A stretch of 17,530 bases of DNA from JBKPRX01 sp046734795 (lineage in GTDB: Bacteria > Actinomycetota > Thermoleophilia > Gaiellales > Gaiellaceae), in assembly GCA_046734795.1 (NCBI GenBank), contig JBKPRX010000095.1:1-17530 (forward strand). The letters are read 5' to 3'. The position numbers and the translations under genes were made by a program. Below the pieces are notes generated by a model. It made no database searches and was not told the origin of the DNA. It saw only the letters and a list, made by a program, of their open reading frames with translations. Each line of letters begins with the position of its first letter. Position 1 is the first letter of the stretch. Positions 1-7,615 of this stretch are shown piece after piece.

Positions 1-783
1 GCCATATGCCGCGCGATGGGAGGCGCGGAAATGCTTCCGCGCGTGCTGCATCCGCGCATAGGTGTCCTGCGCCACCATCTTCGGCTTGATACCCGCTTTG
101 TCCGCGTGGTGGATGATCGTCATGAACGGGAAGTGCACGACGCGCCAGCCGGCCTGCTTCAGCCGCCAGCAGAGATCCGGCTCTTCGCCGTAGATGAAGA
201 ACCGCTCGTCCATCAGGCCGCCGCTCAAGAGCGCCTCGCGCCGCGCGACCATGAACGAGCCGGAGGTCCAGTCGCATTCGATTTCGTGCTCGTACCGTTC
301 CATCCGCAACTCGCGCTCACCGGTCCACGGCCGCGCGAACGGCCACCGCTCGGAACCGAGTGCCTCGCAGTAGGCACGCAATGCGTTCGGGAACCGACGG
401 ATCGTCGGAAAGAGCTCGCCGTCGGCGGTGACCTGCTTGACACCCGCGAGACCGACGTCGGGGCGCACATCGAGCGCTGCGACGAGTTCTTCGTACGTCC
501 CGTCGATCGTCTCCGTGTCCGGATTGAGGAAGAGGGCGTACCGCGCGTTGCAGGTGAGCCACCCGCGGTTGTTGGCGTGCGCGAAGCCGCGGTTCTCGCA
601 CGTGACGACTCGCGTGTCGGGGAACTCGGTCTCGACGAGCTCGCGCGTGCCGTCGGTGGACTGGTTGTCGGCCACCACGACGTCGAGCCGAATGTCGCCG
701 GCGTGCTCGAAAATCGTCTTGAGGCACGGGCGCAGCCACTGCGCCTCGTTCGTCGACACGATGATGATCGCGAGGTCGTCCAC
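1..783 (-). CDS. GT2-family glycosyltransferase (rhamnosyltransferase-like), C-terminus cut by window edge
   Basis: The frame is open from a GTG at 783 down to base 1 (261 codons) and continues beyond the window. It reads as a GT-A glycosyltransferase: an N-terminal beta strand DDLAIIIVSTNEA, the nucleotide-binding ADNQSTDGT (residues 39-46), ENRGFAHANN (63-72), the metal/diphosphate motif LNPDT (87-91), then TSGSFMVARREAL (173-185) and FFIYGEEPDLCWRLKQAGW (195-213), which carries the acidic catalytic region. This arrangement is typical of WbbL/RfbF-like rhamnosyltransferases, which transfer an NDP-sugar to a cell-surface glycan acceptor at the cytoplasmic face of the membrane. The GTG lies 5 bases after the epimerase stop, with GAGG between, so the two genes are probably co-translated. 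The epimerase may supply or remodel its sugar donor. The donor cannot be read from the sequence. Confidence 0.9.
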   Translation of the reverse strand, partial: MDDLAIIIVSTNEAQWLRPCLKTIFEHAGDIRLDVVVADNQSTDGTRELVETEFPDTRVVTCENRGFAHANNRGWLTCNARYALFLNPDTETIDGTYEELVAALDVRPDVGLAGVKQVTADGELFPTIRRFPNALRAYCEALGSERWPFARPWTGERELRMERYEHEIECDWTSGSFMVARREALLSGGLMDERFFIYGEEPDLCWRLKQAGWRVVHFPFMTIIHHADKAGIKPKMVAQDTYARMQHARKHFRASHRAAYG

Positions 784-788
784 GAGCC

Positions 789-1898
789 TCAGCGCGCTAG
801 GCCGCGCTGCACGAGCTCGCTCGTCGCCTGGTCGACGCGGTCGACCGCCTCTTGGCTCTCGAGCCAGGAAACGAGATCGTTCATGCCGTCTTCGAGCGAC
901 ACCGCCGCACGGAAGCCGAGCAACCGCTCCGCGCGTCCTGCGTCGGCGTAGCAGTGCCGGATGTCGCCCGCGCGGTACTGCCCCACTCGCTCCGGCTCAA
1001 TCTCGACTCCGAGACCGCTTGAGAGTGCGTCCGCGACGTCGTCGATCGTCGTCGGCCGGCCGGTACCGAGGTTGATCGCGTTGTCGACCGCGTCCTCCGA
1101 CTCGAGCGAGCGGACAATCCCCTCGACGATGTCGCTCACGTGGATGAAGTCGCGCGACTGGCGCCCGTCCTCGAAGATCACCGGCGGCCGCTCGTTCATC
1201 AGCCGCGACGCAAAGATCGCCGCAACTCCGGTGTACGGATTCGAGAGTGCTTGGCCGGGGCCGTAGATGTTGAAGAACCGCAGCGCGACGGTCGGGATCC
1301 CATAGGCGCGGCCGACGACGAGGCAAAGCTCCTCGTGGTCGCGCTTCGTGATTGCGTACACAGACGTCGGGATCAGGGGCTTGTCCTCCGTGGTCGGCAC
1401 GGGCCGCAGCTCGCGCCCGCACGTCGGGCACGCGCACTCCCATTCGCGCGCCAAGAGTTGCTGTTCTCCGCGCGGGCTCGGTGCGACGCGGCCGTGCTCG
1501 TCGCACTCGTACTCGCCCTCGCCGTAGATCGACATCGACGACGCTACGACCAATCGCCGCGGCCGCCGGTCGAGCTCGACGAGCGCCTCGAGGAACGACG
1601 CGGTCGAGAGCGTGTTCCGGTCGACGTAGCGCGCGATGTCGTACATCGACTGCCCCACGCCGACGAGCGCCGCGAGGTGGACGATGTCGTCGACTCCGGC
1701 GAGCGCTTCAGCGAGCAGGCGCCGGTCGCCGACGTCACCGCGGTGGAGCGTGACGCCGGCCGGCAGCTCCGGCTGCGCCTCGCCGTGGACTTGCTCTTCG
1801 ACCGAGTCGAGGACGACGACCTCGCGACCATCCTCGACGAGGCGTCGCACGAGGTGGCTCCCGACGAAGCCGGCTCCTCCGGTTACGAGCGTGCGCAT
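789..1898 (-). CDS. NAD-dependent epimerase/dehydratase, dTDP-L-rhamnose 4-epimerase-like
   Basis: Extended short-chain dehydrogenase of 369 residues. The Rossmann NAD motif TGGAGFVGSH is at 6-15, a catalytic Ser around 121-124 (ASSMSIYG), YAITK at 181-185 supplies the catalytic Tyr and Lys, and FFNIYGPGQ (208-216) and DGRQSRDFIHVSD (244-256) are the usual sugar-nucleotide-binding segments. Between the catalytic Ser and Tyr there is an insert with a possible metal knuckle: C132xxH135, then C157xxC160 (CPTCG). From memory, dTDP-L-rhamnose 4-epimerases carry a similar Cys-containing insert, which makes this the best guess; other NDP-sugar 4-epimerases or dehydratases remain possible. The ATG at 1898 starts directly at the Rossmann strand; an in-frame ATG at 1937 would add 13 residues unlike the family. 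No Shine-Dalgarno is evident, and a weak promoter just upstream would give a nearly leaderless message. It forms an operon with the downstream glycosyltransferase. Confidence 0.9.
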   Translation of the reverse strand: MRTLVTGGAGFVGSHLVRRLVEDGREVVVLDSVEEQVHGEAQPELPAGVTLHRGDVGDRRLLAEALAGVDDIVHLAALVGVGQSMYDIARYVDRNTLSTASFLEALVELDRRPRRLVVASSMSIYGEGEYECDEHGRVAPSPRGEQQLLAREWECACPTCGRELRPVPTTEDKPLIPTSVYAITKRDHEELCLVVGRAYGIPTVALRFFNIYGPGQALSNPYTGVAAIFASRLMNERPPVIFEDGRQSRDFIHVSDIVEGIVRSLESEDAVDNAINLGTGRPTTIDDVADALSSGLGVEIEPERVGQYRAGDIRHCYADAGRAERLLGFRAAVSLEDGMNDLVSWLESQEAVDRVDQATSELVQRGLAR

Positions 1899-1908
1899 CC
1901 CGACCGAA

Positions 1909-1937
1909 CGAATACTTGCCAGCTGAGCGCACGGCAA
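1909..1937 (-). promoter_or_regulatory. Possible promoter of the epimerase-glycosyltransferase pair
   Basis: On the minus strand TTGCCG (1937-1932) and TATTCG (1914-1909) are separated by 17 bases. The -10-like box ends 10 bases before the epimerase ATG, so transcription would start only a few bases upstream of the start codon. That fits the absence of a ribosome-binding site but the match to consensus is weak. Confidence 0.25.
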
Positions 1938-1994
1938 CTGACCGGAGGTTGGGGCACGGGGGCTCGCAGCCTTCCGGAGTCGCCGGCTGAAGCC

Positions 1995-2675
1995 CTACGC
2001 CGCGACGACTTCGCCCGACCCTGCGGGCAGCAAGCCGTGGAGCTGGGCCCAGCGGCTCGCCTCGGTGCGGTTCGAGACGTCGAGCTTCCGATAGATGTTC
2101 GAGAGGTGGAACTTGACCGTCTGCTCAGTCACCCAGAGCATCTTGGCCAGCTGCGCGTTCGAGTGCCCTTCCGCGACGAGCGTCAAGATCTCTCGCTCAC
2201 GGCGTGTCAACCCGACGAGATCCTGCTGGTCGCCGGTCGCCGTCGCCGGGCCGCTGCCCGTCCAGGCGTAATAGATCGACTGCTCGAACGCCTGCCGGAT
2301 CGCCGAGGCGAGATCGTCCGGCGCGGCGCGCTTGCCGCAATAGACGGAAGCGCCGGCAGTGAACGCCGCCTCGATCCGCTGGGCGTCTTCGTGCGCGGAC
2401 AGGACGACCGTCTTCAGCGAGGTCCTGGCCTCCGAAGCCTGACGGACGCACGAGAGCCCGTCGCACTTTCCGTCGTAGTACTCGAGCTCCACGATGAAGA
2501 CGTCGACGTCTCGGTCCCGCACGATTGCCAGGGCCTCCTGAGCATCGCTCGTCTTCGAGAGAACTTCGATGTCGTTGCGATCGAGGAGCTGCTGCAGCGC
2601 CTCGAGCCAGAGAGGATGCTGACCCAGGATGACAGCAGTCCGTTCGGTCACCGAACTATTGGTCGTGTTTCCCAC
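1995..2675 (-). CDS. NarL/LuxR-family regulator with degenerate receiver domain
   Basis: 226 residues from a GTG at 2675; an alternative GTG at 2651 would give a start just before the first beta strand and cannot be excluded. Residues 12-132 have the length and pattern of a CheY-like receiver and 153-216 form a LuxR/GerE helix-turn-helix (LTRREREILTLVAEGHSN, then TEQTVKFHLSNIYRKL). The switch Ser (S93, in VVLSAHED) and Lys (K115, CGKRA) are kept. The acidic pair after the first strand is replaced by Gly-Gln (ILGQHP), and the expected phospho-acceptor Asp is Glu63 (FIVELE), with the usual MP replaced by YY. This is therefore probably a phosphorylation-independent or altered-input regulator, and no histidine kinase is seen nearby. 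It may regulate itself or the sugar genes downstream. The upstream CTAG-rich region is a candidate binding region. Confidence 0.9.
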   Translation of the reverse strand: MGNTTNSSVTERTAVILGQHPLWLEALQQLLDRNDIEVLSKTSDAQEALAIVRDRDVDVFIVELEYYDGKCDGLSCVRQASEARTSLKTVVLSAHEDAQRIEAAFTAGASVYCGKRAAPDDLASAIRQAFEQSIYYAWTGSGPATATGDQQDLVGLTRREREILTLVAEGHSNAQLAKMLWVTEQTVKFHLSNIYRKLDVSNRTEASRWAQLHGLLPAGSGEVVAA

Positions 2676-2718
2676 CGAAAGGGCCGCCTTTCGTCGTTCG
2701 CTCGGGAGTGTCTAATCG

Positions 2719-2828
2719 CTAGCCGCCTATTCGAGGCTAGCTGTTTAGGGGTTCCAAACCTAGCTGTTGGATTTTAGGTCCTAGCGGATCCCACTTCCGC
2801 CGTAAAGGAGACTAGCCGGACCTAGACC
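2719..2828. promoter_or_regulatory. CTAG-rich repeat region upstream of the LuxR-type regulator
   Basis: Six CTAG tetranucleotides lie at 2719, 2737, 2760, 2781, 2812 and 2822. Two of them sit in a 9-base direct repeat CTAGCTGTT (2737-2745 and 2760-2768) with a 23-base period, about two helical turns. TTTAGG also recurs (2744-2749, 2773-2778). The stretch is more AT-rich than its surroundings. It lies 44-150 bases upstream of the regulator's GTG and probably carries its promoter and operators. No clear -35/-10 pair was chosen. Confidence 0.4.
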
Positions 2829-3107
2829 ATTGGCTACCCCTCTTCGGAGGAGCCGCTTCCAATGGCGCTGGATTGAACGGAGCCGGCGCCAAGGCCCCTG
2901 CGGCCCGGGACCCGGCGGCCGACTCCGTAACGGGCGAGGCTCCCATCGCTCCACACGGTCTCGCGCGAAGCGCCGCTCCATCGCCCCAACGGCACACTAG
3001 ACGCGCGGCCCCCCCGCACTCAACCCGACAGACGGGCAGGCTGAAAGCGACCCGGGCGGGTGGGTTAATCGAGGCGACAAGCCAATGACACCTCTCTGGC
3101 GAACGAC
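2829..3107. other. GC-rich non-coding stretch ahead of the phosphotransferase gene
   Basis: About 280 bases with no convincing gene on either strand. It begins with a possible RNA hairpin on the plus strand at 2832-2854: GGCT, bulge ACC, CCTC, a C(UUCG)G tetraloop, GAGG, AGCC. The rest is rich in short GC inverted repeats. It is likely the 5' leader and promoter region for the gene at 3108. I recognise no riboswitch class in it. Confidence 0.35.
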
Positions 3108-4058
3108 GTGAGTGCTGCAGCGAACCGGGCCTTGGCAACCCTGCACGAGCTCGGTGTCGTTCCCGCCGACGCTCCTGCGACGGCGATCGAGCTCTCCGGC
3201 GGTGTCTCCTGCGAGTCCGTCGCGGTGCGCTCCGAGTCGGTCCATGTCGTCGTCAAGCGGGCGCTACCGAGGCTCCTCGTCGAGGCCGAGTGGCTCGCAA
3301 GCGACGACCGGCTCGCGACCGAGGCGACGGCTCTACGGCTCCTCGCAGCGATCACACCGGACGCCGTGCCCGAGGTGATCGCCCTCAGCCGCGACGGACG
3401 GCGGCTCGTCGTCGCCCACGCACCGGACGGCTGGCGCGACTGGCGCTCACTCCTTCTCGAGGGCGTCGTCGACCCTGCGGTCGGCGCGCGGCTTGGGACG
3501 CTTCTCGGCACGTGGCAGCGCTCGACAACCGGCGTGCGGCTGCCCGAGCTCGAGTCGCTGACCGGCTTCACCGAGCTCCGGATCGACCCGTTTCATCTGA
3601 CAGTCGCGCGAAAGCATCCCGAGCTCGCGGACACGATCGAAGCGATGAGCCGCCGGCTGCTCACGACGCGGGAGTGCCTCGTCCACGGCGACTTCTCGCC
3701 GAAGAACGTCCTCGTCGGCGAGGAAGGTCTCTGGGTAATCGACTGGGAGATCGCGCACGTGGGTGACCCGGTCTTCGACGTGGCGTTTCTCTGCTCGCAC
3801 CTCGTGCTCAAGTCGATCCATCGCCGCAGCGACGCGCAGCTTCATCGCGAAGCAGTGGCGGCATTCCTCGCCGCGTACGGTGACCTCGACGAGCGCTGGC
3901 TTGTTGCAAACGTCGGCTGCTTGCTGCTCGCGCGCGTCGACGGGAAGTCGCCGGCGCCTTACCTCGGAGAGAGCGAACGTCATGCCGTGCGTGAGCTCGG
4001 ACGCGCGCTGCTCGTCGAGCCGCCGCCGCGGCTTCTTGGTGCGTGGGACCTCGTGTGA
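3108..4058 (+). CDS. APH-family phosphotransferase (small-molecule kinase)
   Basis: 316 residues with the protein-kinase-like fold of aminoglycoside/choline/methylthioribose kinases. A candidate ATP-binding Lys is K50 (VHVVVKR), with E73 in RLATEATALRLL. The catalytic loop LVHGDFSPKNVLV (191-203) provides D195 and N200, and VIDWEIAHVGDPVFDVAF (210-227) provides the metal-binding D212. It is expected to be a soluble ATP-dependent kinase. The substrate cannot be told: methylthioribose, an amino sugar, choline or an antibiotic are all possible, and no neighbour decides it. The GTG start at 3108 has no good Shine-Dalgarno. An ATG at 3085 opens a short out-of-frame reading frame that stops inside the GTGA at 3108-3111, so coupled reinitiation is conceivable. 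The gene converges on PEP carboxylase with 3 bases between the stops. Confidence 0.85.
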   Translation: MSAAANRALATLHELGVVPADAPATAIELSGGVSCESVAVRSESVHVVVKRALPRLLVEAEWLASDDRLATEATALRLLAAITPDAVPEVIALSRDGRRLVVAHAPDGWRDWRSLLLEGVVDPAVGARLGTLLGTWQRSTTGVRLPELESLTGFTELRIDPFHLTVARKHPELADTIEAMSRRLLTTRECLVHGDFSPKNVLVGEEGLWVIDWEIAHVGDPVFDVAFLCSHLVLKSIHRRSDAQLHREAVAAFLAAYGDLDERWLVANVGCLLLARVDGKSPAPYLGESERHAVRELGRALLVEPPPRLLGAWDLV

Positions 4059-4061
4059 GCG

Positions 4062-6470
4062 TCAGCCGGTGTTTCGAAGCGCTGCCGCGATGCCCGCGAT
4101 CGAGCGGAGCAGCGGCCGCGTCGCTCGATCGTCGCCGGCGCGATGTCGTGCGAGCAGCTCGACCTGCAGCGCATTCATCGGGTCGACGTACGGGTTCCGT
4201 AGCGAGACCGAGCGCTGGACGATCGGATGGCGGTCGAGAAGCGACGCCGACTGTGTGATCTCGAGGATCGCCGCGACAGTTCGCTCGTGCTCGCCTTCGA
4301 TCGCCTCGAACGGCACGGGATCGTCGACGAGGCGTAGGTACTGCCGCGCGATCTCGAGGCTCGACTTTGCGAGCGTCATCTCGAGGTTGTCGACGAGCGC
4401 CGTGAAGAACGGCCACTCGCGGTAGAGGCGGCGGAGCTCAGCCTGGTCGGCGGCTGCGAGCGCGGAGCCGACGCCGTACCACGCCGGCAGGAGACACCGG
4501 TTCTGCGTCCAGGCAAACACCCACGGGATCGCGCGCAGCGCCGCGAGCTCGTCGCTACCGGAAGCCTCCGGACGAGCCACGGGGCGCGAGCCGATTTCGA
4601 GGAGCGCGAGCTCGTCGATCGGCGTGAAGCTCCTGAAGAACCGTGGGAACGCGGGGTCCTCCCAGACGAAGCTGCGATATGCGCGAAGCGCGTCAGCGGC
4701 GAGCGCGTCCATCAGCTCGAGCGGCGGCGCGAGCGTCGGGCGCGGCACGGCCGTCAAGAGCGTCGCCGCGACCGCAGCCTCGAGGTTCCTGAATGCGAGA
4801 CCGGGCAGCCCGTACTTGAACGAGATCGTCTCGCCTTGCTCGGTCAGCTTCAGCCGGCCGGCAGTCGCCTCGCGCGGTTGCGCGAGAATCGCCGCCCACG
4901 TGGGACCGCCGCCGCGACCGGTCGAGCCGCCGCGCCCGTGGAAGATCGTCAGCTCGACGCCGCGCTCGGCAGCGAGGGCCGCAAGACGTTCCTGCGCGCG
5001 GAAGATCTCCCAGTTCGCGGCGAGCACGCCGCCGTCTTTGCCCGAGTCGGAGTAGCCCACCATCACCTCGAGTCGCTCGCGCGGGCGTGCATCGAGGTGT
5101 GCCGCGACGACCGCATCGGCGTTCCGCAGATCAGCGATCGTCTCGAAGAGCGGCACCGCCTCGACGTCGAGCCCCGCGTCGCGCGCGAGCTGTTCGGCGT
5201 TGGCGAGATCGTCTGCCGTCGACGTCATCGAGACGATCAGCCGGTCGAGGGCCTGCCGGCCGTGCCGTCGTTGCAGCTGCGCGGCTGCTACGAGCGTTTC
5301 CAACAGCCGCGGCTCGCGCTCGCGCACCGCGCGCGAATGCGTACGCAGATCGAGCTTCGCGAGATGGAGACCGAAGATCTCGACTTTCCGCCGCAGATCG
5401 GCGAGGCCCGCGTCCGCGACGCGCGTTCCTCGGTGGGCGCGCAGGCTCGCATCGACGAGATCGAGCTCGGCCAGGAGCTCATCGACGGTGATTGCGTCTT
5501 CGCCGAGCCGGTTCCAGATCGACGTAAGCCTCCGTCGATAGGGCTCGTCCGCGTTCTGCGTGTCGGGCACGTCCTCCACGACGCCGACCGCCGGATCCGC
5601 GGTGACGACGCTCGTGGACATTCCCCAAGACCGCGCGAGCTCGCGCACGTCGTGCCGCAGGAGGTCGCGGGCAAGGGTGCGCGCCTGCTCGAGCGCCTGC
5701 GCCACGGTCTCGGCGCCGGTATGCGGGTTGCCGTCGAGGTCGCCGCCGATCCAGGTGCCGAAGCGCGGTGCCGCCGCCGCGTGCGGGGCGTGCCGGCGCA
5801 GCTCCGCAAGGAGGTTTGGCGCAGCCTCCCAGAGGCTCTCCTCGAAGAACCAGAGCCCGTGGCGGATCTCGTCTGCGACGCGCGGCCGCTGCGAGCGAAC
5901 CTCGTCCGTCTGCCACAGGATCGTGACCTGCTCGGCGAGCTCCTGGTGGATCCGCTCTCCGTCGGACGGCGGCAGGTCAGGATCGTCGAGCTCGGCGAGG
6001 AGCGTCGCCACCCGCCGGTGCATGCGCAGAACCGTTCGCCGCGTCGCTTCCGTCGGATGCGCGGTGAGCACGAGCTCGACCGAGAGCGCGCGCGCAGCTT
6101 CGTCGAGGCTGCCGAGACGCTCGCGCGCGTCGGCGAGCGACTCGCGCGGGATGCGTCCTTCGTGTTCGTACGCGCGGCGCCTGCGGACGCGATGGTGCTG
6201 CTCCGCGATGTTCGCGAGCTGGAAGTACGTCGCGAACGAGCGCAGGACGAGCGCTTGTCGGTCGAGGTCGAGCGACGCGACGAGCTCGACGAGCTGTGTG
6301 CGCGCTTCCTCGTACCCGCGCCGACCCGCGCGCGCGAGCTTCCGCACGCGCTCCTCGAGCTCGAGCAGGTCTTCGCCTTCCTGCTCGACAATCACGCGGC
6401 CGAGGATCTCGCCGAGGAGCCGCACGTTCGCGTGCAGCGCCCGGTCCGGCGACTGCAACGGTGCGGCCAT
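4062..6470 (-). CDS. ppc: Phosphoenolpyruvate carboxylase
   Basis: 802 residues, somewhat shorter than the usual 880-930 of the family. It carboxylates phosphoenolpyruvate with bicarbonate to oxaloacetate, replenishing the TCA cycle in the cytoplasm. Signature motifs appear in order: VLTAHPTEATRRT with catalytic His138 (134-146), GTWIGGDLDGNPHTG (238-252), VGYSDSGKDGGVLAANW (471-487), the mobile loop FHGRGGSTGRGGGPT (510-524) and TEQGETISFKYGLPG (543-557). The C terminus ends in LRNTG, where the family commonly ends QNTG. The ATG at 6470 is preferred: a frame extension to 6692 reads as Arg/Pro/Ala-rich sequence unlike the family and would overlap the neighbouring gene antisense-free but in coding DNA. 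It is apparently transcribed alone, since a hairpin separates it from the gene upstream. Confidence 0.97.
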   Translation of the reverse strand: MAAPLQSPDRALHANVRLLGEILGRVIVEQEGEDLLELEERVRKLARAGRRGYEEARTQLVELVASLDLDRQALVLRSFATYFQLANIAEQHHRVRRRRAYEHEGRIPRESLADARERLGSLDEAARALSVELVLTAHPTEATRRTVLRMHRRVATLLAELDDPDLPPSDGERIHQELAEQVTILWQTDEVRSQRPRVADEIRHGLWFFEESLWEAAPNLLAELRRHAPHAAAAPRFGTWIGGDLDGNPHTGAETVAQALEQARTLARDLLRHDVRELARSWGMSTSVVTADPAVGVVEDVPDTQNADEPYRRRLTSIWNRLGEDAITVDELLAELDLVDASLRAHRGTRVADAGLADLRRKVEIFGLHLAKLDLRTHSRAVREREPRLLETLVAAAQLQRRHGRQALDRLIVSMTSTADDLANAEQLARDAGLDVEAVPLFETIADLRNADAVVAAHLDARPRERLEVMVGYSDSGKDGGVLAANWEIFRAQERLAALAAERGVELTIFHGRGGSTGRGGGPTWAAILAQPREATAGRLKLTEQGETISFKYGLPGLAFRNLEAAVAATLLTAVPRPTLAPPLELMDALAADALRAYRSFVWEDPAFPRFFRSFTPIDELALLEIGSRPVARPEASGSDELAALRAIPWVFAWTQNRCLLPAWYGVGSALAAADQAELRRLYREWPFFTALVDNLEMTLAKSSLEIARQYLRLVDDPVPFEAIEGEHERTVAAILEITQSASLLDRHPIVQRSVSLRNPYVDPMNALQVELLARHRAGDDRATRPLLRSIAGIAAALRNTG

Positions 6471-6499
6471 TGCGGCTGACGCTAGCGCACCGCGTCGAG

Positions 6500-6540
6500 A
6501 AGCGCCGGTGGGAGCCCCGCGAGGCGTCCCACCGGCGCTT
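6500..6540 (-). terminator. Hairpin terminator after the Ig-like protein gene
   Basis: A perfect 14-base inverted repeat (AAGCGCCGGTGGGA at 6500-6513 and its complement at 6527-6540) with a 13-base loop, starting 7 bases after the stop at 6548. No U-tract follows, as is common for GC-rich terminators. It insulates PEP carboxylase from the upstream gene. Confidence 0.7.
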
Positions 6541-6547
6541 GCAGGGG

Positions 6548-7615
6548 CTACCTGATGCTCTCTTGGACGAGGCGACGGGTCGAGACGCCTGCGAGGACGT
6601 TCTCGCCCGGCTTGCGCGCGCGGACGAAGACGACAAGCGCACCACGACGGAGCGGCATCGACGCCGTCGGCTGCAACGTGACGGTCGCCCAACCACTCGA
6701 GTCCGTCGGAACCTCGGGCGCGTTTCGAACCCAGCCGTACGGAAGACCGAGTGCGAAGACGAGCGCGCCTTGGACGGAGCGACCGCGGCTCGTCTCCGAC
6801 ACGTGGAAGCGCGCGACGATCGGATGCCGCGAGCGCGTCGGGTTCGGGCTGAACTTCACGTTGTCGATGACAAGGCGGTCCGGAAGCGCGACCAGGTCGA
6901 TCGTCAGCGCTCCACGCGGCGCAAGGATCAACGGCGTCGGGTTCGAGAGGACGGTCGTGCTGCCGCCGCTATTTCGGCCGCGGACCTTGAAACGGACCGT
7001 GTTGCCGACGTCCGCCGACGAGAGCGTGTACGTCGTCTGGTTCGCGCCGCTGATGTCTGCGCAGTTGTTGCCGGTTCGGTCGCACCGGCTCCAGAAGTAG
7101 TCGAACGCAGTCGGGTTGTTCGTCCACGTGCCTGCGTTGCCGGTCAGTCGCTGCCCTTCCTCGGCCGAGCCGGAGATCGTCGGCGGCGACGTGTTCGCCG
7201 GCGCAGCTTGCCGAGCTACGACCGCGGTTGGTGCGGACGACACGAACGTGCTGCCGCTCGAGTTCACCGCCTGCACACGGAACCGAATGGTGTGACCGAC
7301 GTCCCCACCCTGAATCGTGTACGTCGCGGCGTGCTGGCCGCTGATGTTGGAGCAGTTGTCACCGTTCCGGTTGCAGCGAGTCCAGAAGAAGTTGTAGTCG
7401 GCGACGCCGGTCCAGGCACCGCGATCGCCGCGCAGCGTTTGACCTTCCTGCGCCGTGCCGGTCACGGTCGGTCTGGCGACGTTTTGCGGCGGCGCAGCAC
7501 TCGCTGCCGAACCGCCGCCTGCGTGCGTGCCGACGAGAACGAGCGCCGCCGCAGCGCAGCCAACGAAGACTGCCCCCTTGCCGCGGCGCGGATGCTTCAG
7601 CCAACGACCCATCAT
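6548..7615 (-). CDS. Secreted protein with two Ig-like repeats and a C-terminal beta-rich domain
   Basis: 355 residues. The N terminus has a basic region (KHPRRGKG), a hydrophobic core VFVGCAAAALVLVG (16-29) and an Ala/Ser-rich end, so it is a signal peptide or anchor. Two homologous repeats follow at about 49-133 and 146-230. Each runs PT(V/I)(T/S)G(T/S)A-EGQ, a W in the middle, FW-RC, a second Cys 7 residues on (C81/C88, C178/C185), YT, DVG-T-RF, and N-SGST. Each Cys pair could form a small disulfide loop. Residues 231-355 form a different domain, possibly another beta sandwich. No catalytic motif, sortase signal or C-terminal membrane segment is seen. I infer an extracellular adhesion or surface role only from architecture. 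The ATG at 7615 follows AAGGAG by 7 bases; upstream in-frame starts lack this. The gene diverges from the hydrolase at 7881. Confidence 0.85.
   Translation of the reverse strand: MMGRWLKHPRRGKGAVFVGCAAAALVLVGTHAGGGSAASAAPPQNVARPTVTGTAQEGQTLRGDRGAWTGVADYNFFWTRCNRNGDNCSNISGQHAATYTIQGGDVGHTIRFRVQAVNSSGSTFVSSAPTAVVARQAAPANTSPPTISGSAEEGQRLTGNAGTWTNNPTAFDYFWSRCDRTGNNCADISGANQTTYTLSSADVGNTVRFKVRGRNSGGSTTVLSNPTPLILAPRGALTIDLVALPDRLVIDNVKFSPNPTRSRHPIVARFHVSETSRGRSVQGALVFALGLPYGWVRNAPEVPTDSSGWATVTLQPTASMPLRRGALVVFVRARKPGENVLAGVSTRRLVQESIR

Noticed and set aside
1942..1978. Inverted repeat between the LuxR-type regulator and the epimerase (CCGGAGG / CCTTCCGG)
   Set aside because: The stem needs a bulge and has a 22-base loop; it is too weak to call a terminator.
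1140..2777. Long plus-strand open frame opposite the epimerase and LuxR-type regulator
   Set aside because: It spans two real genes and their gap, with low-complexity Arg/Asp-rich translation.
3111..3160. GGCAACC-containing stretch at the start of the phosphotransferase gene, considered as a riboswitch core
   Set aside because: It is coding sequence for a plausible N-terminal helix, and the surrounding pairing of SAM-type riboswitches is not present.
4836..6479. Long plus-strand open frame opposite PEP carboxylase
   Set aside because: Its protein is Arg/Glu/Val-rich with no motif, and the minus strand encodes every PEP carboxylase signature. It is a by-product of high GC.
6471..6692. N-terminal extension of PEP carboxylase
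   Set aside because: It runs through the terminator hairpin and into the 3' end of the Ig-like gene in another frame, and reads as Arg/Pro-rich sequence.
6745..7480. Tandem DNA repeat at the Ig-like gene, considered as a CRISPR or mobile repeat
   Set aside because: The similarity is between two protein repeats about 290 bases apart and is imperfect; it is domain duplication, not a DNA element.
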